The notes beneath the pieces were generated by a model that saw nothing but the letters and a program-made list of their open reading frames with translations, did no database searches and was not told the origin of the DNA. From assembly GCA_046704745.1 (NCBI GenBank), contig JBJKRL010000027.1:1-64000 (forward strand): DNA of 64,000 bases. The letters run 5' to 3'. This DNA comes from CAWGGS01 sp046704745. Lineage in GTDB: Bacteria > Desulfobacterota > Desulfobulbia > Desulfobulbales > Desulfocapsaceae. Below are positions 1 through 8,166 of the stretch, piece by piece (within the stretch, counting starts at the first letter, position 1; every line of letters starts with the position of its first letter). The position numbers and the translations under genes were made by a program.

Positions 1-164
1 ACTGAAGAAGATGGCGCCGCCTGAACTGATACCCCAAGGGCACTTCTTTCAGGGCGCCTTTGGTGAACACTGTGTAAAATTGGTACTATATGAATTGTCT
101 TAACATTCGTTGGATCTATTGTACTTAACCAAAATTACACAGTGTTCATGAGAAATCCGGGTTA
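1..164 (-). repeat. Family A MITE-like repeat, copy 1 (cut by window edge)
   Basis: This is the reverse complement of the left half of the complete copy at 14898-15149. It shares the stretch around 'ccccaagggca', the internal inverted pair gaacactgtg/cacagtgttc, and the terminal ATGAGAAATCCGGGTTA at 148-164. The rest of the element lies before base 1. The outer end is followed by a TA dinucleotide, as in the other copies. Non-coding. Confidence 0.7.
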
Positions 165-400
165 AAGGTGATGGGCGGGTTGTTTCCTCACCTTTTGCTC
201 ATCATTCTCCTCATCGTTTCCCTCCCTTTACCGCCTAACAGTGCAGAAAAACAAAAACACTCTCACCAGGTATTAATTTACTGGGATAACGCCAAAAGAT
301 TTTTAAGACTTCCCTGATACATAGAAATTCGATAGTATACCTACATCCAATTTCAAGTACATATTGTCTAACAATTATTGCAGTAATACGGAGTAAGCAT
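165..400. other. Intergenic, no gene seen
   Basis: AT-rich spacer between the family A repeat and the gene at 401. I see no gene, RNA or convincing terminator in it. Confidence 0.5.
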
Positions 401-700
401 ATGGACAGGATAGCACTTTCAGTCACCATCGAGTTCTCGCCTGAATTCAAGCAGGAAATTCTTACTGCCCTTCTTGCCCATCGTGAGCGATGTTTAAAAG
501 AAGAGCCAGGCACCCTTCAATTTGATGTTCTCATTCCCGTTGATGAACCGGCAAAATTGCTGATATTTGAACTTTACCAGAACAGCGAGGCCCTATCCGC
601 TCATTCTTCCGGCACCAGCATTGCCAGGTTTCGAGAAGAGGTAAAAGACAAGATCGCGTCCAGCAAATCATACAGGTGCCTCCTTGCCCTCCCCTCATAA
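401..700 (+). CDS. Putative antibiotic biosynthesis monooxygenase (ABM) domain protein
   Basis: This is a 99-residue cytoplasmic protein with the size and layout of single-domain ABM/YgiN-like proteins, which form dimeric ferredoxin-like barrels. Visible family features are an N-terminal beta strand (ALSVTIEF), the CLKEEPGTLQFDVL segment typical of the 'E-pG-l-x-f' signature, and a strand LLIFELYQNSEAL followed by an 'H' helix. Some relatives oxidise quinols and others bind haem, so the substrate cannot be told. The ATG has a good ribosome binding site (GGAG, 7 nt upstream). It stands alone, with the Sir2 gene convergent downstream. Confidence 0.7.
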   Translation: MDRIALSVTIEFSPEFKQEILTALLAHRERCLKEEPGTLQFDVLIPVDEPAKLLIFELYQNSEALSAHSSGTSIARFREEVKDKIASSKSYRCLLALPS

Positions 701-733
701 TCCGCTGTATATGAAATCAATGGATGGTTACGT

Positions 734-1528
734 TCATTTTTTCCCGGATGCTGTCCGGGTCAACTGTGGCAAGGTTTTAATGACATCACCTTGGAAAAAG
801 AAATCCGTGATTTCATTCTTTCGCCAAAAACCGCCTCCACCAAGGACCTGCTCTTGATTGAACTCAAAAATCCTTCCACCGTTGCGCTTAACCGTAAGGG
901 GTAGATCTGCGGCAGGATACACCTGAGCAGAAGTGCCGATCACCAACAAAAGATCGCAATCAACAATAAACGATGAAATTTCCTCAAGGTCTCTAACCGC
1001 CTCACCAAACAGAACGACATTGGGTTTCAACGGATAATTGCATTGCGGGCAGCGCGGCACCCCACTTGTCTGATAATGTTTTTGCTGGACCTCTTCCAGA
1101 GCACCACACTGCAGGCACTGGAGATGCTGATGATCGCCATGAATCTCGAATACGGTTTTGCTCCCTGCCTGTTGATGCAAGTTATCAACATTCTGGGTGA
1201 CGATGCCGCTCAACATCCCCTGCCTTTCCATCAGGGCCAAGGCTTCATGGGCTGCATTAGCTGATTTTCCCTCTAAGATGGCGCCTAAGGCTCGGTAAAG
1301 TTGCCATGCCTTTTCAGGATTATACCGAAAGACCTCCAAGGTTGCATATTCGTCAGGGGAAAAGACCGACCACAGGCCGCCGTAACTTCTAAAATCAGGG
1401 ATGCCGCTGCCTACGGATATCCCAGCTCCAGTCAAGGCTACTACTTTACGAGCCTTCTCCAAGGCGTTCACAGCCAGATCGAGATGTTTAGCACTGTCAG
1501 CAGCGTTGTAAGATGATATGACAAACAT
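734..1528 (-). CDS. NAD-dependent protein deacylase, Sir2 family
   Basis: This 264-residue sirtuin removes acyl groups from protein lysines using NAD+. The NAD-binding motif GAGIS (residues 35-39) is followed by GIPDFRS. TQNVDNLHQQAG lies near 111-122 and the catalytic histidine is H130 (FEIHGDH). A structural zinc site is formed by C138/C141 and C160/C163, and GTSAQVYPAADLP completes the Rossmann part. It lacks the Tyr-x-x-Arg pair of desuccinylases at the expected place, so deacetylation is more likely, though this is inference. The ATG at 1528 has GGAG four bases upstream. It is a single gene, convergent with the ABM gene. Confidence 0.9.
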   Translation of the reverse strand: MFVISSYNAADSAKHLDLAVNALEKARKVVALTGAGISVGSGIPDFRSYGGLWSVFSPDEYATLEVFRYNPEKAWQLYRALGAILEGKSANAAHEALALMERQGMLSGIVTQNVDNLHQQAGSKTVFEIHGDHQHLQCLQCGALEEVQQKHYQTSGVPRCPQCNYPLKPNVVLFGEAVRDLEEISSFIVDCDLLLVIGTSAQVYPAADLPLTVKRNGGRIFEFNQEQVLGGGGFWRKNEITDFFFQGDVIKTLPQLTRTASGKK

Positions 1529-1725
1529 TTTTCTCCACCAATGAGGGATTGGCTTACAAAGAGGATCGGATTATTCACCCCGATATACTCTCTTATTCTA
1601 TCCCTGTTGCCTCTCTTTGGTCCAACCAAATCTATCAGGCAACTATTTTTTAAAGGTTCATCCGGTTGGCGTTAAGACTTGCCTGACAACTGACAAGATG
1701 ATATGTTAGTCCTATCTATAAGTGC

Positions 1726-2169
1726 ATGCCGGAAAAACAGGGTTTAGCCAAACAGCCCAAGACCAGCCTGAATCGTCGGAGGAATTTTCCCAAAGTGAAA
1801 AGAGACCAGGTTCTTACAAGAATTTTTATTCCCCCTTCAGAGTTTGATAAATCCATCCGCTTTTATGAAAATCTCTTTGGATGCAAATGCGATACCCGGT
1901 TTCACTATTCGGAAAAGGGCCTTGAGCTAGCATCGGTTGACACCTGTTTATTGATTTCAGGTTCTGCCGATAATTTACGACCGTTTGAGGAAACAAGGAT
2001 TACCTATCTGGTGGATTCCCTCGATGAATTCAGGGCATTTCTTGTAGAACAGGGAGCCTCCATATTGGAAGAGCCGAAAACCGTCCCCACAGGAAAGAAT
2101 ATGCGCGCACGACATCCGGATGGGCTAGTGGTCGAATACGTTGAGCTTGACCCGAACGGTGAAAAATAA
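1726..2169 (+). CDS. VOC (glyoxalase/bleomycin resistance-like) family protein
   Basis: A single vicinal-oxygen-chelate module of about 120 residues is visible. It starts with VLTRIFIPPSEFDKSIRFYENLFG, has the central strands LELASVDTCLLISG and ITYLVDSLDEF, and ends with the hallmark RHPDGLVVEYVELDP. Such proteins are metal-dependent isomerases, dioxygenases or binding proteins; the substrate is unknown. The first ATG (1726) leaves an unusual 23-residue basic lead. An in-frame GTG at 1795, preceded by GGAGG about 12 nt upstream, would start right at the domain and may be the true start. Confidence 0.75.
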   Translation: MPEKQGLAKQPKTSLNRRRNFPKVKRDQVLTRIFIPPSEFDKSIRFYENLFGCKCDTRFHYSEKGLELASVDTCLLISGSADNLRPFEETRITYLVDSLDEFRAFLVEQGASILEEPKTVPTGKNMRARHPDGLVVEYVELDPNGEK

Positions 2170-2192
2170 CCACAGAAGATGAGGACTCCGGT

Positions 2193-3242
2193 CTAGAAAT
2201 ACGGTCTGATGAACGAAGCCAGGTCTTCGGGGGTGGTAACAATCAATTCGCTGCCCAAGATTTTCTGAAAATAATAGTCATCCGCACGGTATTGAGGCAT
2301 TACATTTTGTCTATTGATAAGACGCAACAGGCAGCAGAATTCCTTGCTTTCACTATCCAATGGGGCGCTGAGGCAGGAAAAATTGAAGGTTGACAGGTTA
2401 AGTCCGGCATAGGCGGCCAGCGTTCTCGCCAATCCCTGTGCCATGCCATCCAGCTCAGATTCCCCCCACTCAAGGAAATGACGGGCTTCGGGGAGGATTG
2501 CAATGACTTCGTTAGGGCCTAAAGGCGAGTAGGCGGTAATCCATTGACTGCCTCCTATTTCTCCGATCCAGCGTTCTTGCAGACGCTGTTCCGTTGCTAT
2601 CAGATCCAGCCAGTAACAAGTGCCATGTTTTGCAAGATAATTGCGGCTCTTCTCAAGTAACGCCCGCTCATGCGTCCCCGGAAAAGGGGAACCAAGTATC
2701 TGTAGATGCGGGTGCATGACGCTTGCCCCTGCCGGAAACAGGTAGTTGGCATTGATGGTAAAATGGATCGCGGATGGATCATGCTGATGGCACCTGCGGA
2801 TGAATTCCAGGGTAACAGCAAATGCATCCTTGATGAGGGTTTCGGGAAAATCGTCAAGATGTCGACAATGCTTGTTGCCGACCATCACCACGGCATGATA
2901 GGCTGCTATTGGAAAAAGATTCGGGAATAAGACAACATCATTTTTAGCCAGATACCCATCTGGGAGGACCTCTTGCGAATACCGGGGAGTCTTCTGCCGC
3001 CATTTTTCATCACAGAGAAAGCACTGTTTTTTTGACATTTCGGCGCATTGCTCCAAATACTCTTTATCGGTCGGAGGAAATAGAGCGGCGGCCTTGCCCT
3101 TCAACATCAAAGGAAACACACTTTGATGCTCCAGGAGCGGGTCAAGCCGCACCTCGATATTCTGTTGGTCAAGTTCTCCGGCTTTCAATGGATTATGGAA
3201 ATGTGCAACCTGCTGCCAGCGTTCAAAATGAATATCAGCCAT
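2193..3242 (-). CDS. HIT-superfamily nucleotidyltransferase, GalT-like (DUF4922 type)
   Basis: This 349-residue protein belongs to the HIT fold and resembles galactose-1-phosphate uridylyltransferase. The catalytic signature H-P-H-x-Q is present as SVMHPHLQILGSP. A CxxC pair (CFLCDEKW) resembles the zinc site of GalT enzymes, and VLFPNLFPIAAYHAVV is the usual strand before the active site. It probably transfers a nucleotide between a sugar phosphate and a nucleoside phosphate, but the sugar is unknown. The frame is open to 3314, but the ATG at 3242 is preferred because AGGAG lies 8 nt before it. No sugar genes flank it. Confidence 0.75.
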   Translation of the reverse strand: MADIHFERWQQVAHFHNPLKAGELDQQNIEVRLDPLLEHQSVFPLMLKGKAAALFPPTDKEYLEQCAEMSKKQCFLCDEKWRQKTPRYSQEVLPDGYLAKNDVVLFPNLFPIAAYHAVVMVGNKHCRHLDDFPETLIKDAFAVTLEFIRRCHQHDPSAIHFTINANYLFPAGASVMHPHLQILGSPFPGTHERALLEKSRNYLAKHGTCYWLDLIATEQRLQERWIGEIGGSQWITAYSPLGPNEVIAILPEARHFLEWGESELDGMAQGLARTLAAYAGLNLSTFNFSCLSAPLDSESKEFCCLLRLINRQNVMPQYRADDYYFQKILGSELIVTTPEDLASFIRPYF

Positions 3243-3595
3243 GGATCCGACTCCTGTATATGAAAAAGTATTCACATTTTCAAGGGGTATAAAGAATGCG
3301 CCTTCCAGCCTCAAATAGTACCCAATATACGGAAAAATGGGTCGGAAAATTTTGGATTAAAAAAAAGGTTCTTCTTCCGGCTTTACCAAAGTCCGTATAA
3401 TTCTGATGACCACCAAGACCCGCTGTCACAGTTCGATCTCTTGCAACCAATGGACCACCGCCTTAATGAGCTCGTCATAGTCCTTGATTTGCAGTTGGCT
3501 TTAATGTTCTCCCGGTACGTTCCAATTGTCTAAATGAAAGATGAAAGGGGACGCTCATAAAAGTATAAATTGACAGACCTGTTAGGGCTTAATAA
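3243..3595. other. Intergenic, no intact gene
   Basis: Between the GalT-like gene and the transposase relic I see no intact frame. On the minus strand a short tail near 3430-3500 reads like the C-terminus of a protein (DELIKAVVHWLQEIEL then stop). It has no start and may be a gene remnant. Confidence 0.4.
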
Positions 3596-3769
3596 CATAC
3601 CATCATACTTCGTCAAGCTCGTATTGTTGCGCCCGGTGAGCTCCATCATATCATCGTCAGGGGAACAAAACGTAAAAGGATCTTTCGGGACAACAAAGAT
3701 CGAAATGATTTTCTTGAGCGGATCGGTGTTCTTTTAGAGATCACTTCTGCAAATTGTTATGCATGGGTG
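3596..3769 (+). pseudogene. REP-associated tyrosine (IS200-like) transposase, N-terminal relic
   Basis: The frame from 3596 reads RQARIVAPGELHHIIVRG, then K-R-I-F-R-D-N-KDRNDFLERIG and CYAWV. This is the opening of RAYT/IS200-like transposases, including the HHIIVRG strand carrying the HUH-type histidines. No ATG starts the frame, and a TAA lies at 3593-3595. After CYAWV the usual 'lpNHfHll' motif is missing and the sequence becomes unrelated. The frame runs on without a stop into the TetR tail that follows, so this is a dead, fused fragment. Confidence 0.75.
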
Positions 3770-4291
3770 CAGGTTTTTTGTTTTCAGTTCGAATATGTTA
3801 CCTCTCCCTCTAAAGTCACTGCCGATCTCCGGCTTGGAGTTGTAAACAAAAGATTCTCATCGGGTGCCCTTGTCCGGATCAGGATGTATTGCGCTGCAAG
3901 TTCTATGACGAAAAAGAATATTATCAAACAACTAGAGCATATCGTTTCGGCAATTTACGGTTTTTATGGGAAAAGACCAAATTTTTCAAGGACCTTAATT
4001 AAAGCGCTCTTTTTTCTTCAAGGCACTCACGGAGAAAGACTCGAGAAACAGCTTAGTACCTTTCTTGCGCATATTGGGCAGTTATTCCAAAATGGAAAGC
4101 AACGTTCTGAAATATCGGAAGATTTAGATATTGAATATTGTGTACACGCATTTAGTTCTTTCTATTTTCATTGCTTGCATTCGGGCCTAAGAGCAGAAGC
4201 ATTTAATACACATGCCCAAGTTAAATTGTTCAGCTCTCGGAAGGGACATTTTTTACTTGAGAAAAAGGAGAGAACTGGTGGTAAAAATTAA
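3767..4291 (+). pseudogene. Truncated TetR/AcrR-type regulator, C-terminal domain only
   Basis: From about 3905 (MTKKNII) the product looks like the ligand-binding half of a TetR regulator: a helix-rich stretch with FYGKRPNFSRTLIKALFF, LSTFLAHIGQLFQNGK, then IEYCVHAFSSFYFHCL. The N-terminal helix-turn-helix that should sit between MTKKNII and LEHIVSAIYG is absent, so DNA binding should be lost. The region before 3905 is not recognisable. The end overlaps the start of the methyltransferase gene by 14 nt, suggesting they were co-transcribed as regulator and target. Translation of this remnant is uncertain. Confidence 0.65.
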
Positions 4292-5012
4292 GGAAAGAGA
4301 TTTATCTTTGCTTTTAGCCGATGGAACACAACTCAGAAAAGTTGAACCACATATTTATTCAGTATTTCCAGAAACTGCATTTGGAAATGAATATGACAGT
4401 CAGTTCGGATTTCTCTATAACCTGGTAGCTTGTAATCCACTATATAATCGTTTCATATGGGGGTATTCAGTTAAAATATTTTCTCAAATAGCCGATGAAG
4501 CGCTTCACTCTTCTCAATACGGTGCGATGTTAGATATTGGCTGTGGTTCATTAGCATTCACAGCAAAAATATATGGACAACAGACCGATCGACCGTTGAT
4601 TTTAATAGACCAGTCGCTCAAAATGCTCCGAATGGCTAAAGCAAAATTAATTAAACTCAGCGGAATGGTTCCAAAGAATCTGCTTTTCATCCACGCTGAT
4701 GCCAGACAACTTCCTTTTCAAAATAATTCCTTTACAACAATACTTTGTCAAAATCTGCTCCACTGTCTCAACAACACGGACATTCTGCTCAAGCAAGTAA
4801 AAAGCATTTTATCAGATAACTGCAAAATGTATTTCACAACTCTTGTGAAAGCCAACCGAGTTGCCGACAAATATCTTGAGACATTAGCCGACAGCGGCAA
4901 ACTGGTATCAAGAGACGTGGGCAACCACCAAAAGGTTTTCGAACATGTCGGCCTGTCGATGGTGTATGAAACTATCGGCAATATGTTGTTAATCAAAGGG
5001 AATAATAGGTAG
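4278..5012 (+). CDS. Class I SAM-dependent methyltransferase
   Basis: This 244-residue protein has the Rossmann-type SAM-binding motif I (MLDIGCGSLAFTAKIYG), an acidic loop after strand 2 (LILIDQSLKML), ADARQLPFQNNSF as motif II/III, and QNLLHCL after strand 4. The methyl acceptor is unknown. I prefer the GTG at 4278 because AAGGAG lies 7 nt before it. An in-frame ATG at 4212 would sit deep inside the preceding frame. It overlaps the TetR remnant. The sequence is noticeably AT-rich compared with nearby core genes, which hints at acquisition. Confidence 0.8.
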   Translation: MVKIKERDLSLLLADGTQLRKVEPHIYSVFPETAFGNEYDSQFGFLYNLVACNPLYNRFIWGYSVKIFSQIADEALHSSQYGAMLDIGCGSLAFTAKIYGQQTDRPLILIDQSLKMLRMAKAKLIKLSGMVPKNLLFIHADARQLPFQNNSFTTILCQNLLHCLNNTDILLKQVKSILSDNCKMYFTTLVKANRVADKYLETLADSGKLVSRDVGNHQKVFEHVGLSMVYETIGNMLLIKGNNR

Positions 5013-5046
5013 GAACCTAACAAGAAATCTTTTTATGGAGCATAAC

Positions 5047-5403
5047 ATGAAACAAATATTGCTTCTTGTTGTTGCGGCCTTGATCGGCTACTTTGCCTAT
5101 CAATATTTTTTTGTTGCTTCGCCACCGGAGACTGTACAGGAAGAAGATGTAGCCATTGACAACGATTCTTTCTCAGACCAACTGCCGGACATTCCTGAAA
5201 ATTGTGAGGATCGTGTTAAAAATCTGGAGAATGCTGTTTATGGTTCCTTGACGGGTCGAGTGTCCTTTGCCCAGCACAGCGTAGCTTACCGAAAGCTTCA
5301 ATCCTGCCTTCGAGATGCCGGTTTTTCAGATTCACAGATAAACGCTGTGACGGGGGAAATTGAAAAACACGCAAAGGCTATGAATTTTCACACTGCCAAT
5401 TAG
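5047..5403 (+). CDS. Small membrane-anchored hypothetical protein
   Basis: This 118-residue protein has one N-terminal hydrophobic segment (ILLLVVAALIGYFAYQYFF) and then a soluble, acidic, probably periplasmic part with two cysteines (ENCEDR and QSCLRD) that could form a disulfide. I do not recognise the family. The ATG at 5047 is chosen over 5035 because GGAG sits 7 nt before it. It lies 34 nt after the methyltransferase on the same strand. Confidence 0.6.
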   Translation: MKQILLLVVAALIGYFAYQYFFVASPPETVQEEDVAIDNDSFSDQLPDIPENCEDRVKNLENAVYGSLTGRVSFAQHSVAYRKLQSCLRDAGFSDSQINAVTGEIEKHAKAMNFHTAN

Positions 5404-5509
5404 CAATTGGATCTAATGTTACGATAAACTTGCATCCCAGTTATCCTGTTTTTCTCTCTTTCATCAGCCTTTTATAAAGAAATTAATTGGAGTGAAGTTG
5501 TGGTAAAGT

Positions 5510-5932
5510 GTGCTGTACCATCATTTTCCCGGCGGTAAGGTCGAACTGGCGATTGTTGCCATCCAAATTGCGGTCGAGTCTATCGTCACCAGACTTGAAC
5601 AACTGCGAACCACGGGGGACCCGCCCGATCAAATCCTAGCCGTCTGGTTGGAACACGCACAGAAAAGGCTGGCCGGAAGCGATTTTGAAAAAGGCTGCCC
5701 GCTTGCTGCAGTGGCGCTTGAATCGACTGCCCAAGACCATAAGCTGCGTAAGGCACTGGATGAAGGTTTCAAAATTCAGGCATATAAAAATGCACCTATA
5801 GTAGAACGTATCGATATTGATCCAAGAAACGGATGGGAAAGCATCGGCCATATAGGCTATTTTCGCACTCAGGCCCAGCCGTTATGGGACAGATCGGTAC
5901 AATGGTTTCGGCAACTAATCATCTCCGCCTGA
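5510..5932 (+). pseudogene. Chimeric remnant: TetR (LmrA/YxaF type) core joined to an alpha/beta hydrolase tail
   Basis: Residues 1-85 match the middle of LmrA/YxaF-type TetR regulators, starting with LYHHFPGGKVELA, which normally follows the recognition helix, and GCPLAAVALE. The helix-turn-helix is missing, and a TAA sits in frame two codons before the GTG. From about residue 95 the sequence changes to APIVERIDIDP and IGHIGYFRTQAQPLW, which looks like the C-terminus of an alpha/beta hydrolase around its catalytic histidine (usually GHMGFFR). The join looks like a deletion between two neighbouring genes. Unlikely to be functional. Confidence 0.6.
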
Positions 5933-5986
5933 TGCTGGAAAAATTGTCAACCTCTTGACCAACAGGTGATTGAAGGCGATGTGGAA

Positions 5987-6763
5987 CTACAGGTGGGTGT
6001 TGGAATGGTTAAATTCACCGCATGCAGGGCAGTCTTTTCGACGTTCAAGCTCTACTTTTCTAAAATGCATGGTTAGGGCGTTAAAGGTCAGCAAACTATT
6101 GGTAAGGAGCTCACCTGTTCCAGTGATGAATTTCAGTGTCTCCGCGGCCTGAATGGTCCCCAGTATACCGGGTATCGCCCCCAGAAGTCCCGCTTTGGAA
6201 CACAAAAGTGCGATATCAGGAGGAGGAGGATTTTTAAACACACAACGATAGCAGGCGCTTTTTCCGGGAACAACAGTCATGGTCTGACCGTCAAAGCGTA
6301 AAATCCCTCCATGGGAAAAGGCGATTCCTGCCGACACACAGGCATCGTTAATAAGAAACTTTGTTGGAAAATCATCCGTCCCGTCAACTACAAAATCATA
6401 TCCTGTTATAATTTCTTGGATATTTTCTTCATCCAACCGCAGATCATACGTTTTGATCACAACATCGGGATTAAGGGCATTGAGTTTTTCCTTGGCAGAT
6501 TGGATCTTTGGTCTGCCGATGTCTTTGGTAAAATGTACCACCTGCCGCTGCAAATTGGAGAGATCCACCCTATCACTATCGATGATACCGAGAGTTCCGA
6601 CCCCGGCTGCAGTCAGGTAGAGAGAGATAGGGGAACCGAGACCGCCGACACCTACAAGCAAAACCTTTGCTGCAAGGAGCTTTTTCTGGCCCTCTTTGCC
6701 GACATCGGATAACAGGAGGTGACGACTGTACCGTTCCAGTTGTTCCTTGTTAAGATCCACCAT
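5987..6763 (-). CDS. MoeB/ThiF/HesA-family adenylyltransferase
   Basis: This 258-residue E1-like enzyme adenylates the C-terminal glycine of a ubiquitin-fold sulfur carrier such as MoaD or ThiS. Seen are RYSRHLLLSDVG at the N-terminus, the nucleotide loop VGVGGLGSPISLYL, the DSDRVDLSNLQRQ segment with its Arg and Gln, and VDGTDDFPTKFLIND. Two cysteine pairs (CYRC and CPAC) form the structural zinc site. Length matches MoeB. Which carrier it serves cannot be told; no moa or thi gene is near, though modBC is at the far end of the window. It begins 2 nt after the small gene upstream. Confidence 0.85.
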   Translation of the reverse strand: MVDLNKEQLERYSRHLLLSDVGKEGQKKLLAAKVLLVGVGGLGSPISLYLTAAGVGTLGIIDSDRVDLSNLQRQVVHFTKDIGRPKIQSAKEKLNALNPDVVIKTYDLRLDEENIQEIITGYDFVVDGTDDFPTKFLINDACVSAGIAFSHGGILRFDGQTMTVVPGKSACYRCVFKNPPPPDIALLCSKAGLLGAIPGILGTIQAAETLKFITGTGELLTNSLLTFNALTMHFRKVELERRKDCPACGEFNHSNTHL

Positions 6764-6765
6764 TA

Positions 6766-7020
6766 TTAAATAGAGGCTGCCCAGTCGGGAATATGGCGAA
6801 GAATATAATCCTGGACCGCCGATTTTGGCGCTTTTTTTCCCGCTGATCCAACGGCTGCCATTACCTCGTCGTAATCAAACCAGCAGATTTCCTTATCTTC
6901 ATAATTGTACACCGTCAGGACCCTTTTATCGGTCCGGTCGATGTCTTCTTCTTCCTGGATGGCGGCAACTATTTTGAGTGCCTTTTCAATGGGTAGATAT
7001 TTTGTCTCATTTTCTGCCAT
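6766..7020 (-). CDS. Small conserved hypothetical, co-transcribed with MoeB/ThiF gene
   Basis: This 84-residue acidic protein has no recognised family. It has no terminal Gly-Gly, so it is not an obvious sulfur carrier. The frame is open from 7035, but only by a TTG; the ATG at 7020 with GAGG 9 nt upstream is preferred. It ends 2 nt before the adenylyltransferase ATG, so the two are almost certainly translated from one message. Confidence 0.6.
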   Translation of the reverse strand: MAENETKYLPIEKALKIVAAIQEEEDIDRTDKRVLTVYNYEDKEICWFDYDEVMAAVGSAGKKAPKSAVQDYILRHIPDWAASI

Positions 7021-7146
7021 AACCGAATACCTCAAATAAGATGACCTGGTAAAAATCCCAAACTCTGCAATTGGATATGATAATTCTATAAACTTCCAGG
7101 TTCAACCATTGGCCAACGAATGTTTTCTAGCGCAAATAAACAAAAA

Positions 7147-7176
7147 AAGGCGAGCTGGATGCACTCCACTCGCCTT
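7147..7176 (-). terminator. Rho-independent terminator after rpmB
   Basis: Perfect 8-bp stem AAGGCGAG/CTCGCCTT with a 14-nt loop. On the minus strand it is followed by a run of T (seven A on the plus strand). It lies 24 nt past the rpmB stop. Confidence 0.85.
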
Positions 7177-7199
7177 CATATTAAATAAAAGGGTTATCC

Positions 7200-7394
7200 T
7201 TATGCAGGTTTAACAACAGCCCCGGAGCGAATACAGCGGGTGCACACCCTGGCACGGGCAATACCACCATTTTCTGTTACCATTCGAACCCTTTTCAGGT
7301 TCGGGAGCCAGCGCCGCCTGGTTTTGTTATGGGCGTGGGAAACGTTATTACCCGTGGCAGGACCCTTTCCGCAAATCTCACATACCTTAGCCAT
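7200..7394 (-). CDS. rpmB: 50S ribosomal protein L28
   Basis: This 64-residue L28 starts MAKVCEICGKGP and has NNVSHAHNKTRRRWLPNL, the family core that contacts 23S rRNA in the large subunit. Two CxxC pairs (CEIC and CTRC) mark the zinc-binding form. The length is normal for the short bacterial type. GGAG lies just upstream of the ATG. It is a single-gene unit closed by its own terminator. Confidence 0.95.
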   Translation of the reverse strand: MAKVCEICGKGPATGNNVSHAHNKTRRRWLPNLKRVRMVTENGGIARARVCTRCIRSGAVVKPA

Positions 7395-7537
7395 TGTAAA
7401 CTCTCCTTAAATCGTATCTCATTCTATCGCGAAACAGGCTTTTGGCATACATTGCCATGCGATATACGGCTTTTTAAGTAATATACCAACAAGAACGGAA
7501 TTGTATACTCCTTTTCTCCGGGAATAGCAAGAATAAA

Positions 7538-7945
7538 TTAGGAAACGCCTCGCTCAAGGAAAAATGTTTTATATTTCATATCCTGCTCCAGGATATGATG
7601 AACAAGCCAATTTTTCAGGTACTCAAGCATGGCTTGGGGAACAGTATCGACACCAACCTCAACGGCAGTACAAAAATCAACGGTTTTTTTGACAAAGGAT
7701 CTATGTTGTTCGGACTGCTGATCTTTAAACGGATAGCCGTACTCAGACATTAATGCCTCCTCGTCTTGAAAATGCTCCTGAGCGTACTTGATCATTTTAG
7801 TCAGCAAATCGGAAACCGTCATCGAATTTGTTGTCGCCCTGGGATTGTCGATAAGTGTATTGATCATAGCAACAAGTTTCTTATGTTGTTTGTCCATTTC
7901 AGAGATACCGACACTGAATTGCTCTGTCCAGACGATAGGTTCCAT
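7538..7945 (-). CDS. Bacteriohemerythrin
   Basis: This 135-residue single-domain hemerythrin reversibly binds O2 at a di-iron centre and in anaerobes is thought to deliver or scavenge oxygen. Ligand positions are visible: H21 (DKQHKK), H58 and E62 (EHFQDEE), H81 (SEQHRSF), H116/H117 and D122 (LVHHILEQD). The N-terminal W-x-E-x-F-SVGI signature is intact. There is no signal peptide, so it is cytoplasmic. It is divergent from the cytochrome c maturation genes. Confidence 0.92.
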   Translation of the reverse strand: MEPIVWTEQFSVGISEMDKQHKKLVAMINTLIDNPRATTNSMTVSDLLTKMIKYAQEHFQDEEALMSEYGYPFKDQQSEQHRSFVKKTVDFCTAVEVGVDTVPQAMLEYLKNWLVHHILEQDMKYKTFFLERGVS

Positions 7946-8166
7946 TTTCTGCCCTCTTTGGTGCTGTGGTTATCTTTCAATCAAAATTCTTTGCACTATA
8001 CCAATAAAAAGGGGATCTCAAAAGCCAGGATTCATCAAATGATGTATATTTCTTGGGATCGTGTATCGCTTGTATCCCTTGCTTTTTAGTTGCAATCACC
8101 AGTCATGCGTGGTAGCAAGTATTTCTTATTTGGTTTAATAATAATTCTTAACTATTCCTCTAAATA

